Source of the DNA: Clostridia bacterium
GTDB lineage: Bacteria > Bacillota > Clostridia > Oscillospirales > CAG-272
Reading direction: 5' to 3'
Length of the DNA stretch: 10,858 nucleotides
Assembly: GCA_024408015.1 (NCBI GenBank)
Contig: JAKSVJ010000017.1
Span: forward strand, 1-10,858
A model generated the notes under the pieces. The model was not told the DNA's origin. It did not search any database and saw only the letters and a list, made by a program, of their open reading frames with translations. Both the position numbers and the translations under genes were made by a program. Shown here piece by piece: positions 1 through 5,762 of the stretch; position 1 is the stretch's first letter, and each line of letters starts with the position of its first letter.

Positions 1-56
1 GGATAAAGAAGTAATATTGCAAAAGAAGAAATATCTTTTAAGGAGCCTAAACTCAG

Positions 57-90
57 AAAAGTACCTCAAACGGGGTGCTTTTTATTTTTT
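57..90 (+). terminator. Intrinsic terminator of an upstream plus-strand unit
   Basis: A 7-bp stem (61-67 with 72-78, including two G-U pairs) closes a four-base AAAC loop. It is flanked by A57-60 and by a T-rich run at 79-90, which gives a rho-independent signal reading left to right. It probably ends a gene lying before the window. In 1-56 I see no complete gene. One reading frame (from position 2) stays open to 152, but the hairpin and the promoter lie inside it, so I do not call it coding. The true 3' end of the upstream gene may be one of the early stops at 4-6 or 10-12. Confidence 0.7.
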
Positions 91-109
91 AAAATCACAA
101 ATTTTATTC

Positions 110-138
110 TTGAGTTTTTCATTCAATTGGTGTATAGT
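110..138 (+). promoter_or_regulatory. Sigma-A-type promoter for the fluoride riboswitch transcript
   Basis: A -35 box TTGAGT (110-115) and a -10 box TATAGT (133-138) are separated by 17 bases. Transcription would start near 145-147, a few bases before the riboswitch aptamer begins at 152. The tight fit between the expected start and the RNA element supports the call. Confidence 0.72.
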
Positions 139-151
139 ATGTTTACATTAA

Positions 152-240
152 GGGAATGAAGTTCTCCCAAGGGAAACCTAAACTGCCTACTATGCTGATG
201 ACTTCTGCAGATATTTTGCAGAATGGCATCGGTTTTTTTT
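152..240 (+). ncRNA. Fluoride riboswitch (crcB motif), aptamer plus expression platform
   Basis: Stem P1 pairs GGGA (152-155) with UCCC (165-168) and closes a nine-base loop beginning AUG (156-158). A GAAA-capped mini-hairpin (170-179) follows, then the conserved AAACUGCC (180-187) and CUGAUGACUUC (195-205). GAAGU (158-162) in the P1 loop pairs with ACUUC (201-205), forming the pseudoknot typical of this class. The order of elements matches what I recall of the Pseudomonas syringae and Thermotoga petrophila fluoride aptamers. Known members sense fluoride with Mg2+ and switch on exporters such as CrcB/Fluc, CLC-F and cation/proton antiporters. The 3' part (195-240) is a terminator that uses the aptamer's own bases, implying an ON switch. 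The stem before UGAUG is short (G185-C195, C186-G194), so function may be reduced. Confidence 0.9.
195..240 (+). terminator. Riboswitch-controlled intrinsic terminator
   Basis: CUGAUG (195-200) pairs with CAUCGG (227-232), and UUCUGCA (203-209) pairs with UGCAGAA (217-223) around a seven-base loop. Eight consecutive T (233-240) follow. The 5' arm contains the aptamer's conserved CUGAUG and part of the ACUUC pseudoknot strand, so aptamer folding and termination exclude each other. Fluoride binding should therefore allow read-through. Confidence 0.85.
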
Positions 241-257
241 CATAATAGGAGACAATT

Positions 258-470
258 ATGCTAACATCACTTTCGCTTATTTTTCTTATCGGTCTAGCTA
301 TGGCTAATACTTGCCGAAAAATCAAATTACCAAGCATAATCAGTATGCCACTGACAGGTACAGAAATTCGTCCTAACGCTTTTTGGATTTTCTAGATCCT
401 AAAATACTGGGTATTAGGTGCAATAGGAATGGATTTGAGTTATAAAAAACTACTTGAGAAAACTAATTAA
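258..470 (+). pseudogene. Decayed cation/proton antiporter, N-terminal remnant
   Basis: A strong ribosome binding site AGGAGA (247-252) lies 5 bases before ATG 258. The 45 codons to a TAG at 393-395 give a membrane N-terminus with LIFLIGLAMA, then KLPSIISMPLTGTEIRP. This resembles the first helix and loop of monovalent cation/proton antiporters, whose consensus as I recall it is close to LPxLLGMLLTGIxLGP. Adding one T to the run at 380-384 restores FLDFLDPKILGI, matching the family's next conserved stretch. In the original frame, GMDLSYKKLLEK (about 426-461) before the TAA at 468-470 recalls the segment after helix 2, so further bases were probably lost between them. The remaining roughly 350 residues of a normal antiporter are absent. 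Such antiporters are established targets of fluoride riboswitches, which fits the RNA element just upstream. A one-base sequencing error could explain the frameshift but not the missing body. Confidence 0.75.
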
Positions 471-485
471 TGTTAAGCTTATCTA

Positions 486-513
486 TTGACTGATATTAAG
501 ATATCGGTAAAAT
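486..513 (+). promoter_or_regulatory. Promoter of the PAP2-plsY operon with an internal dyad
   Basis: TTGACT (486-491) and TAAAAT (508-513) are 16 bases apart. An imperfect inverted repeat, CTGATAT-TAAG-ATATCGG (490-507), fills the spacer and touches the -35 box, so it could be an operator. The start site would be near 520, leaving a leader of about 80 bases before ATG 599. Confidence 0.55.
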
Positions 514-529
514 AGGAAAGGTGTAGGAA

Positions 530-565
530 AACTTGAGTGATTAGATAATGTAAACCATTCAAGTT
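530..565 (+). promoter_or_regulatory. Stem-loop in the 5' leader of the PAP2 gene
   Basis: AACTTGAGTG (530-539) pairs with CATTCAAGTT (556-565), 10 bp with one G-U pair, around a 16-base AT-rich loop. The bases after it are not T-rich, so it is not a classic terminator. It ends 22 bases before the ribosome binding site AGGAG (588-592). Its role is unknown: it may stabilise the transcript, bind a protein, or be chance. Confidence 0.35.
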
Positions 566-598
566 CTAATTCTACAAATACACTTTTAGGAGTTAATT

Positions 599-1309
599 AT
601 GTCATTGGAACAAAATAACACAAAAGTTAAAACATATGGAATAATTATTGGTATTATTTCACTTGCTCTCCAACATTTAATTTATTTGACAGGTCACTGG
701 TTGGCAGAGCTTGTTAATATTACACCAATTTTGCCAAAAATTGACGTTATTGACAATGCAATACAAATCATTCCAATATTTATTATACCTTACGTATGGT
801 CATATATTTATTGGGCACTTGCGCCAATGGCAATATCAAGATGCAAATTTGATTATTTCTTGGATTATCTAGCAGCGTATTTATTCTCTTGTTTGTTTGG
901 TGCTGTAATCTTAGTATTTGTTCCAACATATATGGATAGAATTGCAGAAGGTCTTACAAGTGTTCAGGGAGAGACATTCCTCTGGAAATTAATGCAATTC
1001 TGGTATTCACTTGATGGTGGAGATATGGCATATAATTTAGCACCAAGTTTCCATTGCATTAATAGTACTATTGCTTTATTGGGTGTATTCAAGAGAAAAG
1101 AAATTCCATTGTGGTTTAGAATTGTGTCTCTTGTTAGTGGTATATTAACATATTTCGCAACAGTATTTGTAAAACAACATTACTTCATTGATGTAGTAGC
1201 AGGTATTGCAATTGGTGTTGTTGGTTATATTATTTGCACACGTTGGCATTTGGGAAAAGTGTTCTTGAAGCCAATTAGTTGGTTTAGAAAAGAGAAAGCG
1301 GAACAATAA
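599..1309 (+). CDS. PAP2-superfamily membrane phosphatase-like protein
   Basis: This 236-residue membrane protein has several hydrophobic segments, roughly residues 12-32, 55-75, 88-109, 174-191 and 196-213. Two PAP2 motifs are visible: PSFH at 149-152 (canonical PSGH) and KQHYFID at 192-198, whose H194 and D198 fit the catalytic histidine/aspartate motif. The arginine of the canonical SRxxxxxHxxxD motif is replaced (A187-T188), and no clear KxxxxxxRP motif is seen. It therefore belongs to the divergent branch that includes inositol-phosphoceramide-synthase-like proteins rather than textbook phosphatidate phosphatases. Members remove phosphate from, or transfer headgroups between, lipid phosphates at the membrane. 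The start is set by TAGGAG (587-592) six bases before ATG. Its stop overlaps the plsY start by one base, so the two genes are translationally coupled, which favours a role in phospholipid metabolism. The exact substrate cannot be read from the sequence. Confidence 0.85.
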   Translation: MSLEQNNTKVKTYGIIIGIISLALQHLIYLTGHWLAELVNITPILPKIDVIDNAIQIIPIFIIPYVWSYIYWALAPMAISRCKFDYFLDYLAAYLFSCLFGAVILVFVPTYMDRIAEGLTSVQGETFLWKLMQFWYSLDGGDMAYNLAPSFHCINSTIALLGVFKRKEIPLWFRIVSLVSGILTYFATVFVKQHYFIDVVAGIAIGVVGYIICTRWHLGKVFLKPISWFRKEKAEQ

Positions 1310-1911
1310 TGATTCAATATATTGAATATGGAATTCTAGCAATCGTAGGCTATTTATTGGGTTCTATTAGCGTCGCAATTATCCTATCAAAACTTCTTTT
1401 TAAAAAAGATGTTAGAGACTCGGGAAGTGGCAATGCCGGAGCGACAAATGTGGCAAGAACTTTTGGGCTCGGAATTGGTATAGCTACTCTTGTAGGCGAT
1501 ATAGTAAAAACAGTTGTTTCCAGTATACTTGGTTATCAACTAATGGGGCTTCCAGGTATGTATTTTGCTTTGTTTGGCTGTTTCTTTGGACATTGTTTTC
1601 CAGTATATTTTAAATTTAAAGGCGGAAAAGGTGTAGCTGTTGGATGTACTCTTGCTTTAATTTGTGATTGGAAGGCAGCTTTAATTGGGGTAGTACTATT
1701 TATTATCGTCGTAATAATAACAAAAAGAGTATCTGTCGGTTCAATAGCAGCAGCGATTGGGATACCAATATCACATGTAATTATTAATGGCATTAACCAT
1801 AGTATTTTTCCATTATTTGTAATATGTGGTTCAATGATTGTTTTTATGCACAGAGAAAACATAAAAAGATTAATTAAAGGAACAGAACCGGTATTTAAAC
1901 TAAGAAAATAA
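1309..1911 (+). CDS. plsY: Acyl-phosphate:glycerol-3-phosphate acyltransferase PlsY
   Basis: PlsY is an integral membrane enzyme that transfers an acyl group from acyl-phosphate to glycerol-3-phosphate, giving lysophosphatidic acid, the first step of phospholipid synthesis in most bacteria. All three signature regions are present: GSGNAGATNVAR (39-50), GHCFPVYFKFKGGKGVA (94-110, glycine-rich substrate loop) and RVSVGSI (140-146). The C-terminal HRENIKRLIKGTE (181-193) is also typical. The 200-residue length is normal, and hydrophobic helices alternate with these loops. The ATG shares its first base with the last base of the upstream TAA (TAATG), and the upstream ribosome binding site is weak, so translation probably depends on coupling to the PAP2-like gene. 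A strong hairpin follows immediately. The assignment is secure. Confidence 0.97.
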   Translation: MIQYIEYGILAIVGYLLGSISVAIILSKLLFKKDVRDSGSGNAGATNVARTFGLGIGIATLVGDIVKTVVSSILGYQLMGLPGMYFALFGCFFGHCFPVYFKFKGGKGVAVGCTLALICDWKAALIGVVLFIIVVIITKRVSVGSIAAAIGIPISHVIINGINHSIFPLFVICGSMIVFMHRENIKRLIKGTEPVFKLRK

Positions 1912-1960
1912 TTAAAAAACAAATCGCTCTCGTTAAATACGAGAGCGATTATTTTTATTT
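1912..1960. terminator. Bidirectional terminator between plsY and the DUF885 gene
   Basis: A 12-bp perfect stem (1922-1933 with 1939-1950) closes a five-base loop. T-rich sequence follows on the plus strand (1952-1968), and an A run lies on the left (1914-1919), giving U-tracts in both directions. It ends the convergent plsY and DUF885 lipoprotein transcripts. The minus-strand stop codon at 1959-1961 lies inside the plus-strand T-tract. Confidence 0.9.
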
Positions 1961-3893
1961 ATTTTTTTGCAATTAATTGTTGTGTTATCATTTCGCATCT
2001 ATCTAGAGATAATAGACCACCATTTAACATCATATAACTATTATATTCAGCCTCATTATAGTTTTTAACTCCAACAAGTGCAGTTTTGTGAATGTCCAAC
2101 ATCTTTGCAAAGCCATAGCCATAAGCAGCCATACTTGAAACATTTTCATCACAATAATGGATATAATCCAATGCATCCGCTTCGCTAATCTTAAATTCTT
2201 TTGCTACTTGTTTTACATTGTATCCTGCGTAGTTAACCACGTAGTCTATATAACAAGAATACATATAATCATTATATAAAACTGAGGCAATGTAACTTGC
2301 AACAGCTGAATATACAGTATTTGTTGTTTGTTTTGAATAATCTTTTAAGAGTTTATATGATGCGTATTGTGCCCAACCCTCATTAGAGGCAAGCGAATGA
2401 AGAAGGGTTATTTGCTCAGGATAGTCACTTTGTTTGCAAAATACATGAGAATATAGGTGGCCAGGGTATCCTTCATGAGCTAAAGTCGAAATAACATCTG
2501 TATATAAAGTTAACAATACTGGGTTAACAGTAATATATTCATGTGAGCAAAACTCAACATCAATTTCTGATAAATTATAGTATGCTTGATAATTTACGAA
2601 ACTGCCTAAAGTTTCATCAATTGTACTTACAACGATTTCCGGTTTATTTGCTAAAGGTTTAACTAATGATTTTGAATTATCAAGAATAAAAGTCATAATT
2701 GCATCATAACTATCTAATCCAAAAATACTGGTTGTATTATTTAATTCATCGATAACAGCATTTCTATCATTTGTTGATAAATTGTTGATTTTTGAAACAG
2801 CTTTATCAACTTCTGCTATTGCCTCGTCATTCTTTGTCTTGACATATTTTCCATATGTATCTAAATCAACATCTAATGTAAAGAGAGTATTTTTTAATTT
2901 CCAATTAGCATATTCACGACCCGCTTCCCCGTAGTGAACAACATAACCACAATCGGGATCAGTCCATAAACCCTTGAATTGAGGTAATTCTTTAATTAGA
3001 TTTTCACAAGCAACAATAAAATTGTTTAAAATTGCGTCTTTAAACTCGGTGATATATGAAGTTTTTTCTGTGTCACTTAAGAAATCAATAGCTGCAACTT
3101 TCTTTTCTACGACATCAAGCAAATAGTAACTATCACCTGCGTCAACAATACCTTGTAAGAAGTCAATCATTTGATCAATGGTATAGTCTGATAATTCAAA
3201 ACCGGCATCAATTCTATCTTTTACGTAGTCAATATAAGTTGGGAATTTATCAATTGTAGTTTTTGTAAAATTAATAATATCTTTTAAGTCTGTTTCATTT
3301 CTAAGCTTATAGTCTGATATAATGGAAATAGCAAAAGAAACATAACCACCATATTGGTCAATAGGAGCATTGATGGCTAGCATTACCCAAGAGCAACCTG
3401 GCTTGTATGGTTCCAATAAAAGATTCAAATATACATAATAAGCTTCGTATTCTATTTGTTGATATGTATTTAGATTATCTGGATCAAATTCCTTTAATCT
3501 CAAAATGTAATCATTTATTTCATCGTAACTTTCTTGAATTTCTTCTTGAGTAGGTGTTTCATATTCAAAGCAGTCCAGTAAATATCCGTCCGGTCTTTCA
3601 TAATCAATATATGCAGGGTCTTCAAACAGAGAATTGATTTCAGTTAAATCATCCTCCATTATTCCCTGAAAAATTTCTTTTGAGAGAGCAGCAAAATCAG
3701 AGTTAAACTCTGGCTCGACGATAGGAACAACTTCTGTTGTTGTAGTTGTAGAACTTGTTGTTGTAGTACTTGTTGTAGTACTTTGTGTCGTAGTGGTTTG
3801 CGTCGTTGCGCTCGTATCAATAACTTCATTGCCACAAGATACAAAGGAGACTGTAATTAATAACGCGAGCAATAAACTTAATAATCTTTTCAT
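1959..3893 (-). CDS. DUF885-family putative metallopeptidase, lipoprotein
   Basis: The 644-residue protein begins with a lipoprotein signal: MKRLL, a hydrophobic core, and lipobox FVSC with Cys20 as the anchor. A linker of almost pure Thr/Ser (about 27-53) is followed by a large mostly helical domain. HEGYPGH at 473-479 and NEGWAQY at 504-510 are hallmark motifs of DUF885 (PF05960). By analogy with gluzincin-type peptidases, His473 and His479 with Glu505 may bind zinc and Glu474 may be catalytic, but this is inferred. The protein is probably tethered to the outer face of the membrane, cutting peptides. The start has GTGAGG about five bases upstream on the minus strand and an excellent promoter (3922-3950), so it is a single-gene unit ending at the shared terminator. 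Substrate is unknown. Family assignment is strong, enzymatic activity less certain. Confidence 0.9.
   Translation of the reverse strand: MKRLLSLLLALLITVSFVSCGNEVIDTSATTQTTTTQSTTTSTTTTSSTTTTTEVVPIVEPEFNSDFAALSKEIFQGIMEDDLTEINSLFEDPAYIDYERPDGYLLDCFEYETPTQEEIQESYDEINDYILRLKEFDPDNLNTYQQIEYEAYYVYLNLLLEPYKPGCSWVMLAINAPIDQYGGYVSFAISIISDYKLRNETDLKDIINFTKTTIDKFPTYIDYVKDRIDAGFELSDYTIDQMIDFLQGIVDAGDSYYLLDVVEKKVAAIDFLSDTEKTSYITEFKDAILNNFIVACENLIKELPQFKGLWTDPDCGYVVHYGEAGREYANWKLKNTLFTLDVDLDTYGKYVKTKNDEAIAEVDKAVSKINNLSTNDRNAVIDELNNTTSIFGLDSYDAIMTFILDNSKSLVKPLANKPEIVVSTIDETLGSFVNYQAYYNLSEIDVEFCSHEYITVNPVLLTLYTDVISTLAHEGYPGHLYSHVFCKQSDYPEQITLLHSLASNEGWAQYASYKLLKDYSKQTTNTVYSAVASYIASVLYNDYMYSCYIDYVVNYAGYNVKQVAKEFKISEADALDYIHYCDENVSSMAAYGYGFAKMLDIHKTALVGVKNYNEAEYNSYMMLNGGLLSLDRCEMITQQLIAKK
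3735..3815 (-). repeat. Low-complexity Thr/Ser spacer coding repeat (DUF885 lipoprotein)
   Basis: This stretch encodes about 27 residues that are almost all threonine or serine, built from repeated ACT/ACA/ACG-type codons and seen as GTTGTAGTA-like repeats on the plus strand. It forms a flexible, possibly glycosylated stalk between the lipid anchor and the enzyme domain. Such tracts are prone to length change by slippage. Confidence 0.8.
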
Positions 3894-3921
3894 AATAACC
3901 TCACTTTAATTATGATTTTCA

Positions 3922-3950
3922 ATTATACATCTTTTTTAACTAATGGTCAA
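3922..3950 (-). promoter_or_regulatory. Promoter of the DUF885 lipoprotein gene, overlapped by a dyad
   Basis: Read on the minus strand, TTGACC (3950-3945) and a perfect TATAAT (3927-3922) are 17 bases apart, close to the sigma-A consensus. The -35 box lies inside a perfect 8-bp inverted repeat, TAATGGTC (3941-3948) and GACCATTA (3956-3963), which is a candidate repressor site. Confidence 0.8.
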
Positions 3951-3964
3951 CATAAGACCATTAA

Positions 3965-3992
3965 TTTGGCTCCCTATTTTTAGGGAGCCAAA
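3965..3992 (-). terminator. Hairpin terminator downstream of pyrG
   Basis: A perfect 12-bp stem (3965-3976 with 3981-3992) closes a four-base loop just past the pyrG stop codon (3996-3998). The minus-strand sequence after it is only weakly U-rich (AAAUUAAU), so termination may be partial. The DUF885 gene has its own promoter immediately downstream. Confidence 0.6.
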
Positions 3993-3995
3993 AAT

Positions 3996-5588
3996 CTAAT
4001 TAATAGATGCTTTTATGAATTCTTTGAACAAAGGATGTGGTCTATTTGGACGTGATTTGAATTCAGGATGATATTGAACGCCAACGTAGAACGGTCTATC
4101 TGTGATTTCAACAGTTTCAACCAAATGACCATTTGGAGACAAGCCACTAAGTGTCAATCCTGCTTTTGTGAGAGTGTCACGATATGTATTGTTAAATTCA
4201 TAACGATGACGATGACGTTCAGAGATGCTGAGAGTTTCATAACTTCTAGCCATTGTTGTACCAGGTTTAATTTCACATGGGTAGGAGCCAAGTCTAAGTG
4301 TTCCACCTTTGTCTATTTCATCGCTTTGACCAGCCATAAAATCAATTACTTTATTTTTGCACAAAACGTCAAATTCTCCAGAATGAGCATCTTTAATACC
4401 GGCAACATTTCTAGCGTATTCTATAACTGCAATCTGCATGCCTAAACAAATACCAAAATAAGGCTTATTGTGCTCTCTAGCATATTTTGCAGTTGTAATC
4501 ATGCCTTCAATGCCACGGCTTCCAAATCCACCAGGAACAATGATACCATCAAATCCACCTAAGATAGAATCTGCTGTTTCATCAGTGATTGTTTCTGAGT
4601 CAACCCATGAAATATCAACATTAACGCCATTATAGAAACCTGCATGTCTTAGTGCTTCAGCAACAGATAGATAAGCATCATGAAGAGCAACATATTTACC
4701 GACAAGACCTATATGAACTGTAGACCTTGTGTTTTCAATACTTGATACCAAAGCCTCCCATTCTGCTAAATCTGGCTTTTTAGTAACTAAACCAAGTTCT
4801 CTACAAACCACACTAGAAAAGTTTGATTTTTCAAGCATAAGAGGAGCAGCGTAAAGGGAAGGAAGTGTAATGTTTTCTATTACGCAGTCTTCTTTAACAT
4901 TACAAAACATTGCAATCTTTTTAAATATTGTATCTTCAAGTGGTTCATCACATCTAAGAACAATGATATTTGGGTTAATACCCATTCCTTGTAATTCTTT
5001 TACTGAGTGCTGAGTAGGTTTTGTTTTGTGTTCATCAGATCCTCTAAGGAAAGGAACTAATGTAACGTGAATAAACAAACTATTTTCTCTTCCAACTTCT
5101 AGAGAAATCTGTCTTACAGCTTCAATAAAAGGCTGGCTTTCAATATCACCAATTGTACCACCTATCTCGGTAATAACTACATCAGCATTTGTTTTTTTGC
5201 CGACACTATATACGAAATTTTTGATTTCGTTTGTTATATGAGGGATAACTTGAACTGTAGAGCCAAGATACTCTCCTCTACGTTCCTTATTTAATACATT
5301 CCAATAAACTTTACCTGTTGTAAGGTTAGAAAACTTATTTAAGTCTTCATCAATAAATCTTTCATAGTGACCCAAGTCAAGGTCGGTTTCAGCTCCATCT
5401 TCAGTCACGTATACTTCACCGTGTTGATAAGGGCTCATTGTACCTGGATCAACATTAATATATGGATCAAGTTTTTGTGCTGCAACTTTAAGGCCACGAG
5501 CTTTTAGTAATCGTCCTAGTGAAGCGGCCGTTATTCCTTTTCCTAGTCCAGATACTACACCACCTGTAACAAAAATATACTTAGTCAT
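3996..5588 (-). CDS. pyrG: CTP synthase (glutamine hydrolysing)
   Basis: PyrG converts UTP to CTP using ATP and ammonia released from glutamine, the last step of pyrimidine nucleotide synthesis, in the cytoplasm. The synthetase domain has the P-loop SGLGKG (13-18), DPYINVDPGTMSPYQHGEV (41-59) and EIGGTIGDIES (141-151). The class I glutamine amidotransferase domain (about 290-530) has GGFGSRG (353-359), nucleophile Cys381 in GICLGMQ, and the His507/Glu509 pair in HPEF. The 530-residue length is normal. The start is supported by GGGGG (5594-5598) five bases upstream. The gene stands alone, with its own promoter at 5678-5705 and a terminator-like element in the leader, suggesting attenuation control. 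Its product supplies CTP for nucleic acids and for CDP-linked lipid synthesis. I see nothing unusual in the active sites. Confidence 0.98.
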   Translation of the reverse strand: MTKYIFVTGGVVSGLGKGITAASLGRLLKARGLKVAAQKLDPYINVDPGTMSPYQHGEVYVTEDGAETDLDLGHYERFIDEDLNKFSNLTTGKVYWNVLNKERRGEYLGSTVQVIPHITNEIKNFVYSVGKKTNADVVITEIGGTIGDIESQPFIEAVRQISLEVGRENSLFIHVTLVPFLRGSDEHKTKPTQHSVKELQGMGINPNIIVLRCDEPLEDTIFKKIAMFCNVKEDCVIENITLPSLYAAPLMLEKSNFSSVVCRELGLVTKKPDLAEWEALVSSIENTRSTVHIGLVGKYVALHDAYLSVAEALRHAGFYNGVNVDISWVDSETITDETADSILGGFDGIIVPGGFGSRGIEGMITTAKYAREHNKPYFGICLGMQIAVIEYARNVAGIKDAHSGEFDVLCKNKVIDFMAGQSDEIDKGGTLRLGSYPCEIKPGTTMARSYETLSISERHRHRYEFNNTYRDTLTKAGLTLSGLSPNGHLVETVEITDRPFYVGVQYHPEFKSRPNRPHPLFKEFIKASIN

Positions 5589-5608
5589 ATTATCCCCCGA
5601 AAAAAACC

Positions 5609-5674
5609 AAAAAATAAAAAAGGCGAGAAATCCCCATAGTCGTTTGACATTGAAGACATCCTTGCCTTATGGAA
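5609..5674 (-). promoter_or_regulatory. Attenuator-like leader RNA upstream of pyrG
   Basis: On the minus strand, GGCAAGGA (5666-5659) pairs with UUUCUCGCC (5630-5622) with one A-C mismatch, and a run UUUUUUAUUUUUU (5621-5609) follows, giving a terminator before the gene. A second pairing, UUCCAUA (5674-5668) with UAUGGGG (5638-5632), interleaves with the first, so the two could form a pseudoknot or act as rival folds. CTP-dependent attenuation of pyrG is established in Bacillus subtilis through slippage at a GGGC start, but no such start is evident here. No PyrR-site sequence is recognisable. If transcription starts at or after 5670, most of the second arm is lost. Confidence 0.5.
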
Positions 5675-5677
5675 CAT

Positions 5678-5705
5678 ATTTTATCTATTTTAAAAAAAAT
5701 GTCAA
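5678..5705 (-). promoter_or_regulatory. Promoter of pyrG
   Basis: On the minus strand, a perfect TTGACA (5705-5700) is followed after 16 bases by TAAAAT (5683-5678). The start site would be near 5670-5674, about 85 bases before the ATG, leaving room for the leader hairpin. Confidence 0.75.
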
Positions 5706-5716
5706 GATATTACGAC

Positions 5717-5756
5717 AAAAAATTGACTACGAACCCCTAAGGGAATCGTAGTCAAT
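5717..5756 (-). terminator. Terminator of the metallophosphoesterase gene
   Basis: A perfect 11-bp stem (5722-5732 with 5746-5756) carries an inner CCC/GGG pairing. On the minus strand it is followed by a U-tract (A run 5717-5722 on the plus strand). It lies just past the stop of the lipoprotein gene and upstream of the pyrG promoter, separating the two transcripts. Confidence 0.9.
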
Positions 5757-5762
5757 AAAGAG

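Noticed and set aside
2..152. Open frame continuing from the window edge
   Set aside because: It would run through the terminator hairpin and the promoter at 110-138, and the translation resembles no family. Probably chance openness in AT-rich DNA.
143..337. Minus-strand open frame of 64 codons
   Set aside because: It lies antisense across the riboswitch and the antiporter remnant, and has no recognisable domain.
1536..1922. Minus-strand open frame of 128 codons inside plsY
   Set aside because: Shadow of plsY, and it spans the bidirectional terminator.
4068..4445. Plus-strand open frame of 125 codons inside pyrG
   Set aside because: Antisense shadow of the well-conserved pyrG amidotransferase domain. 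No domain and no ribosome binding site.
5589..5762. T-box or PyrR-binding leader before pyrG
   Set aside because: No T-box core sequence and no PyrR-site sequence could be found, so the leader is left as an unnamed attenuator candidate.
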